This document shows positions 62,741 through 64,000 of a stretch of DNA of 64,000 nucleotides, one piece after another. A program made the translations under genes and the position numbers. Origin of the DNA: Pedobacter insulae (lineage in GTDB: Bacteria; Bacteroidota; Bacteroidia; Sphingobacteriales; Sphingobacteriaceae). The notes beneath the pieces are model-generated. The model searched no databases. It saw only the letters and a program-made list of their open reading frames with translations, and had not been told where the DNA came from. The stretch spans positions 124,001-188,000 of the forward strand of contig NZ_FOPP01000010.1 in NCBI RefSeq assembly GCF_900113525.1. The letters are read 5' to 3'. The number at the start of each line of letters is the position of its first letter. Position 1 is the stretch's first letter.

Positions 62741-63715
62741 ATGAAAAATATCCTTTTACCTTTTTGGGTGTCGATAACGGTTGTAATGATTTCCTGTAAT
62801 GCAAAAAAGCTGGATTTGAATATCATTAAACCCGCTCCTCCAATAGTACAAATAATTGATCCACCAGGTGCTCCACCTAAAACTTGGAAAGAAAATTGGT
62901 TTGATCACGTGCAATTGCTAAACAGAATTCACTATGATACAAGCGTTGTTGTGTATTATGATGGTGATGTTAAACCAACAGTTACCTGGCCCAAAACCTA
63001 TATGGCAGAGGCTTGGAATTATACGAAAAAGCATTATGGCAAATTTGGTGATGACAGTCGCTTATTCGTCATCTATCACGCAGGTAAATACGGTGGCGGC
63101 CATCCTGGAACATACCTCAGCGACCGTCATGGTTTTAGAAATGTAACAGATTGTGGAAGCAGTGACGGGAATGCGTGGGTGTTAGGCGTTGATAATGACA
63201 TAGATTTATCCACTCATGAAATTGGACATATTGTAGAAGGGGCTTCGAAAGGTGTAAAAGAGTCTCCAGCATTTGATATTTGGCATGATAGTAAATGGAT
63301 GGAAATATATCAGTATGATGTTTATCTAGGCCTAAACAGAACTAACGATGCACAACGTTGGTATAACAAGATGATGGCCACTACCGATAGTTACCCAAGA
63401 CCAGGAACACAATGGTTTAAGAATTGGTTTTTACCAATTTATACGGATTATGGCCAGGTAAAAGTGCTTAACAAATTCTTCACGCTATTATCATTACATT
63501 TTCCGAAACGTTCCATAACTGTGCAAGCTAAAACTTATCAAGAGTATACTAGAAAGATGAATTTTGGTGAGTTTGTTCACTTTTGGAGCGGAGCAGCCAC
63601 CGCAGACTTGGAGCTTTTAGCGCTTAAAGCTTTTGGGTCGAAAGATGAAAAGGGAGCAGATTGGTTACCCATGTTAGCTAAAGCAAAGGCAGATTTTCCG
63701 AATATCACCTATTAA
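62741..63715 (+). CDS. Lipoprotein with HEIGH metallopeptidase motif, unassigned family
   Basis: 324 residues. The signal sequence ends VMISC, giving lipidated Cys19. A proline-rich linker follows, then a globular domain (about 45-320). THEIGHIVEG carries the zinc motif with His159, Glu160 and His163, and KWMEIYQYD some 28 residues later offers a Glu that could be the third ligand, as in gluzincins. Other notable parts are YHAGKYGGGHPGTYLSDRHG and QWFKNWFLPIYTDYG. I do not recognise the family. Placed directly after SusD, it is probably a surface peptidase acting on the substrate of the cluster (inference). Confidence 0.75.
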   Translation: MKNILLPFWVSITVVMISCNAKKLDLNIIKPAPPIVQIIDPPGAPPKTWKENWFDHVQLLNRIHYDTSVVVYYDGDVKPTVTWPKTYMAEAWNYTKKHYGKFGDDSRLFVIYHAGKYGGGHPGTYLSDRHGFRNVTDCGSSDGNAWVLGVDNDIDLSTHEIGHIVEGASKGVKESPAFDIWHDSKWMEIYQYDVYLGLNRTNDAQRWYNKMMATTDSYPRPGTQWFKNWFLPIYTDYGQVKVLNKFFTLLSLHFPKRSITVQAKTYQEYTRKMNFGEFVHFWSGAATADLELLALKAFGSKDEKGADWLPMLAKAKADFPNITY

Positions 63716-63747
63716 TCATCTCAAATTTAGATATATTACACACACAA

Positions 63748-64000
63748 ATGACATTGAAGCTTTCTATAACATTTACCCTATTACTTGCTTCTTCCATGGG
63801 TTTTGCCCAGTCTTATGCCGAGGCAAAAACGGAAGAAATTAAAAAGAATAATTACACACTTGAGCTCGTTAATCCAGATAGCTTCTTAGATAGTGAGGCA
63901 AAAAACAACATTGCGGATGTTTTCTTTGATGTTTATCCCAAATTTTCGGTAGCAAATCATTATCGAACTAAAAGAAGAGTGGTCTTTAAGCTTAATCCAG
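63748..64000 (+). CDS. Secreted protein, possibly of the basic secretory peptidase family (3' end outside window)
   Basis: The first 84 codons of a gene cut by the window end. A signal peptide (about 1-21, ending GFAQ) is followed by a mature part with NYTLELVNPDSFLD, then NIADVFFDVYPKFSVANHY and RRVVFKLNP. The FFxVYPK pattern and the following Val-rich strand resemble the start of the plant and bacterial basic secretory protein family, which are zinc-peptidase-like. The catalytic part lies beyond the window, so the call is tentative. It starts 32 bases after the HEIGH lipoprotein gene. Confidence 0.5.
   Translation, partial: MTLKLSITFTLLLASSMGFAQSYAEAKTEEIKKNNYTLELVNPDSFLDSEAKNNIADVFFDVYPKFSVANHYRTKRRVVFKLNP

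Noticed and set aside
1..64000. tRNA, rRNA, CRISPR array, prophage or transposase genes
   Set aside because: Looked for by eye on both strands. No cloverleaf with CCA-type ends, no regularly spaced direct repeats and no transposase, integrase or phage structural genes were recognised; a tRNA scan would be needed to be certain.

Overview
The window looks like chromosomal DNA from a member of the Bacteroidota, most likely family Sphingobacteriaceae (Pedobacter-like). The grounds are: two SusC/SusD outer-membrane pairs, LytTR two-component regulators, the L28-L33-DUF4295-FtsY-RimO gene order, bacillithiol synthesis (BshC), TAnnTTTG promoter motifs, and low GC with short intergenic gaps. No phage, insertion sequence, CRISPR array, rRNA or tRNA was seen. 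The genus is inferred from family content, not from a database search.

Layout. 1-3.1 kb: the 3' part of uvrA and a LysE-like membrane protein. 3.1-5.8 kb (minus): a vWA lipoprotein and an OmpA-family protein. 6-10.6 kb (plus): a membrane-anchored LytTR protein, then a tight TlpA / sensor kinase / LytTR response regulator operon. 10.7-19.3 kb (minus): a YdeI-like protein, a DUF2157-like membrane protein, a Kef-type antiporter, and a housekeeping cluster (ftsX, DUF3098, uppP, truB, YitT, ribF). 19.6-26.2 kb (plus): leuS, an ECF-like sigma factor with a small membrane protein, and a TonB-dependent receptor. 26.4-29.1 kb: an orphan peptide-binding lipoprotein, a short BtuF-like protein and an FMN reductase. 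29.3-33.6 kb (plus): parA, parB, DUF5683, dapB, lepB. 33.8-40.1 kb (plus): a ROK regulator with a SusC/SusD pair. 40.1-46.6 kb (minus): Ldh-type dehydrogenase, bshC, rimO, ftsY, DUF4295, L33, L28 and a secreted protein. 46.7-54.3 kb: acs, a CsbD-like protein, a large M16 peptidase, surE, a small membrane protein and lpxB.

The accessory locus at 54.4-64 kb is the most distinctive part. A LacI regulator and a lipoprotein formylglycine-generating-enzyme homologue (with both catalytic cysteines) lie before a 477-base non-coding region. That region holds two identical perfect palindromes, TAAAACGTTTTA, which are good LacI-type operator candidates. It is followed by a discoidin-like lipoprotein, SusC, SusD, a lipoprotein with an HEIGH metalloprotease motif, and the start of a second secreted protein resembling basic secretory peptidases. 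No glycoside hydrolase or sulfatase is visible, so the locus may handle a peptide or glycoprotein substrate (inference).

A second layer is non-coding. Three copies of a long inverted repeat sit only in gaps between co-directional minus-strand genes (12.36, 17.28 and 41.22 kb). Several other perfect palindromes occur between genes (23.75, 42.94, 56.76 and 62.69 kb).
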